NCBI GenBank assembly: GCA_004356615.1
Contig: SMWT01000121.1
Span: 1 to 37,792, forward strand
From: Deltaproteobacteria bacterium
GTDB lineage: Bacteria; Bdellovibrionota; Bacteriovoracia; Bacteriovoracales; Bacteriovoracaceae
DNA length: 37,792 nucleotides
Reading direction: 5' to 3'
Program-made: the position numbers and the translations under genes
In this document: piece after piece, positions 36,188-37,792 of the stretch
How the letters are laid out: every line of letters begins with the position of its first letter
How positions within the stretch are numbered: position 1 is the stretch's first letter
The notes under the pieces: model-generated
The model's input: the letters and a program-made list of their open reading frames with translations, nothing else
Databases searched by the model: none
Told to the model about the DNA's origin: nothing

Positions 36188-36637
36188 GAAATAGCAATTT
36201 AGAGTTTTCATGCCATCTTCACTGGTAATCGAGCTATGTACTAGTGGTATCTCTCTCGCAATTATTTTGTGGATTCTTTCACATCCCCCTGTCTTTGAAT
36301 CACAAAAACTTCCATGTTTTTTATCACAAGCTATTTTTAACTTGGCCCCACTACCATTTTGACAAACGACTTGTTCATTTTCCTGATCGATAAAACTTTT
36401 TATCAAGCTGCCACCTGATTTTTCTTGGCAAAAATCATTTATCTTAACGGCAACTCCCATACAATCAAGTGTTATGCTATTTTTAACTTCAATTATAGGC
36501 GCAGGGCTTATGCCTTTAAAGCGGCATACTCGAGCGTACTCAAACTTTTTATCCTGGGGATCTATTATTTTGATTTCTTTAATTTTAGCTAAAAGGCCGG
36601 TGGAATAAAATAAAAGGACAAGACTTAAAAGCTTCAT
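36158..36637 (-). CDS. Exported Cys-rich hypothetical protein
   Basis: Signal peptide MKLLSLVLLFYSTGLLAK; nine Cys; TAATG coupling to the upstream gene. Confidence 0.55.
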   Translation of the reverse strand: MKLLSLVLLFYSTGLLAKIKEIKIIDPQDKKFEYARVCRFKGISPAPIIEVKNSITLDCMGVAVKINDFCQEKSGGSLIKSFIDQENEQVVCQNGSGAKLKIACDKKHGSFCDSKTGGCERIHKIIAREIPLVHSSITSEDGMKTLNCYFLDGKGADYF

Positions 36638-37383
36638 TAAAAGGGAAGAGAGTATTTGATTTGGATCTGCAGGTCATCCTGGCGATCTTTCAGAAAATTT
36701 TCATAAGTGATCTTGGCCTCCATATCAGGAATAATCTCTCTTTGGATTTCTGCCAGTATGGTTTTACCTAGAATATCGTAGTTTATCTTTGAATCTATAC
36801 CTAGTGCCTCAATGTGCTTGGAAGTCTCAACATAGGCCTGTCCACTGATCTCTGCTCGAACCTTTAAATCAACCCAAGGGTTTTGCAAATAGATCATCCC
36901 ATACCCTTGCAGAGGTCTTCCTTTAAATCTGATCCGTACATCTTCTGAAAAATTAATTCGTATTTTAGGATTTAGCGCTTTCTTGGCCTTGGCCAGTTTT
37001 CTAACGGTAGACCCCGCCTTGGATTTTCTCGCCTCTTCAGAGAGTCTTCGATCAAGATATTTAAAATAGTATTTGGCCAAATATTTGGATTTTTCTTTTT
37101 TGGTAACTTCAATTCCTCGAAGTCCCCAATCTTTAGCAAATTTTTCTCGTTCTTCCCAACCTCTAAAGGTATTTTTCATATCATTTAAAATACCCCCTTC
37201 ATCATCGTCTTGGGTAAACCTAATCCATATCTGTTCAATTTTTGTTTTATATTGGGCAGGGGCCACTTCAAAGTCATCACTTGGAAAATAATTGGCAGGA
37301 GCTCTTCCTGCAAATACAGGTTGGCATAGGACGATTAGAATTCCTACAACTACAATGTGTTTAAATTTTCCCAAGTTTTTCAT
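36637..37383 (-). CDS. Exported hypothetical protein
   Basis: Signal peptide (FKHIVVVGILIVLCQPVFAG); GGAAAGGATA ribosome-site-like sequence; C-terminal LQIQIKYSLPF is compatible with an envelope protein. Confidence 0.6.
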   Translation of the reverse strand: MKNLGKFKHIVVVGILIVLCQPVFAGRAPANYFPSDDFEVAPAQYKTKIEQIWIRFTQDDDEGGILNDMKNTFRGWEEREKFAKDWGLRGIEVTKKEKSKYLAKYYFKYLDRRLSEEARKSKAGSTVRKLAKAKKALNPKIRINFSEDVRIRFKGRPLQGYGMIYLQNPWVDLKVRAEISGQAYVETSKHIEALGIDSKINYDILGKTILAEIQREIIPDMEAKITYENFLKDRQDDLQIQIKYSLPF

Positions 37384-37420
37384 CTGTCGATATCCTTTCC
37401 AACAGAGAGGGGTTTTAAAT

Positions 37421-37426
37421 ATTATA
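37421..37426 (-). promoter_or_regulatory. Candidate -10 (TATAAT) for the 37383 gene
   Basis: Exact TATAAT on the minus strand about 38 nt upstream of the start; weak -35 (TTTAGT) at 17-nt spacing. Confidence 0.4.
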
Positions 37427-37573
37427 ACCTCAATTGTTGGATAACTAAAAATATTCCATCTTTATAAGTGCATAAGGCGTGCCAAAATCCGTATCTAATA
37501 ACGAGTACTTATATGATATGATGTGTCTATTTTTTGTACAACTGGCAGAAATAATTAGGCAATCTTAATGATT

Positions 37574-37792
37574 TTAGTCATTTATAAGATCTTGGGTATT
37601 TTCCACTAATGAGTTTAAAAGTTTTCTCGTCCGTGCATCTATTTCCATATTTTTGGTTTGCGACTTCAAGGCCTTAACAAAAGCATTGGCAGTCATGCCT
37701 CTACCTTTGCTCACCACCAATCCACCATTTTTCAGGATCTTGCGAAGCTCGGCACGTTTGATGATTTTTCCCCGACAAATTTCCTTCTCTAA
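37574..37792 (-). CDS. C-terminal fragment of an unknown CDS, 5'-truncated by window edge
   Basis: Open frame from the edge: LEKEICRGKIIKRAELRKILKNGGLVVSKGRGMTANAFVKALKSQTKNMEIDARTRKLLNSLVENTQDLIND stop. Absent from the ORF track. Confidence 0.55.
   Translation of the reverse strand, partial: LEKEICRGKIIKRAELRKILKNGGLVVSKGRGMTANAFVKALKSQTKNMEIDARTRKLLNSLVENTQDLIND

Noticed and set aside
1-37792. CRISPR arrays, tRNA/rRNA genes, IS elements, integrases, prophage genes
   Set aside because: No regularly spaced repeats, cloverleaf-like sequences, transposase motifs or phage proteins seen on reading both strands.

Overview
The window is a gene-dense, low-GC bacterial chromosomal segment. Its gene content and style (many small exported Cys-containing proteins, two tandem ArsA-like ATPases, a SUV3-type helicase) suggest Bdellovibrionota/Bacteriovorax-like bacteria, but that taxonomy is inference only. 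I support about 34 CDSs, including 5'- or 3'-truncated ones at both window edges. I see no rRNA, tRNA, CRISPR array or recognisable mobile element. Recognisable genes: a PhaR-type regulator; two ArsA/Get3-like ATPases; cystathionine beta-synthase and a cystathionine gamma-family PLP enzyme; HD-GYP; an operon of SUV3-like helicase, DUF455 ferritin-like protein and ATP-grasp-like protein; M28 and M3 peptidases; nitronate monooxygenase; a DtxR-like regulator; a DCC thiol oxidoreductase; a polyprenol-phosphate mannosyltransferase-like GT2; rpiB; ahcY; a ThrB/APH-like kinase; an RlmL-like methyltransferase; a putative PD-(D/E)XK protein; acyl-CoA dehydrogenase; LysE; a YejM/LTA-synthase-like sulfatase-fold membrane protein; an RND/MMPL exporter; gpmI; and pfkA. 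Best candidates for something undescribed: (1) the overlapping helicase / diiron ferritin-like / ATP-grasp operon at 9347-13834; (2) the asymmetric tandem ArsA-like pair at 1672-3476; (3) a G9 homopolymer inside a degenerate SpoIIE-like phosphatase gene divergent from HD-GYP; (4) the fact that all seven convergent gene junctions have essentially no spacer, with hairpins embedded in coding sequence. All calls are by eye from the sequence and remembered family motifs; no searches were run.
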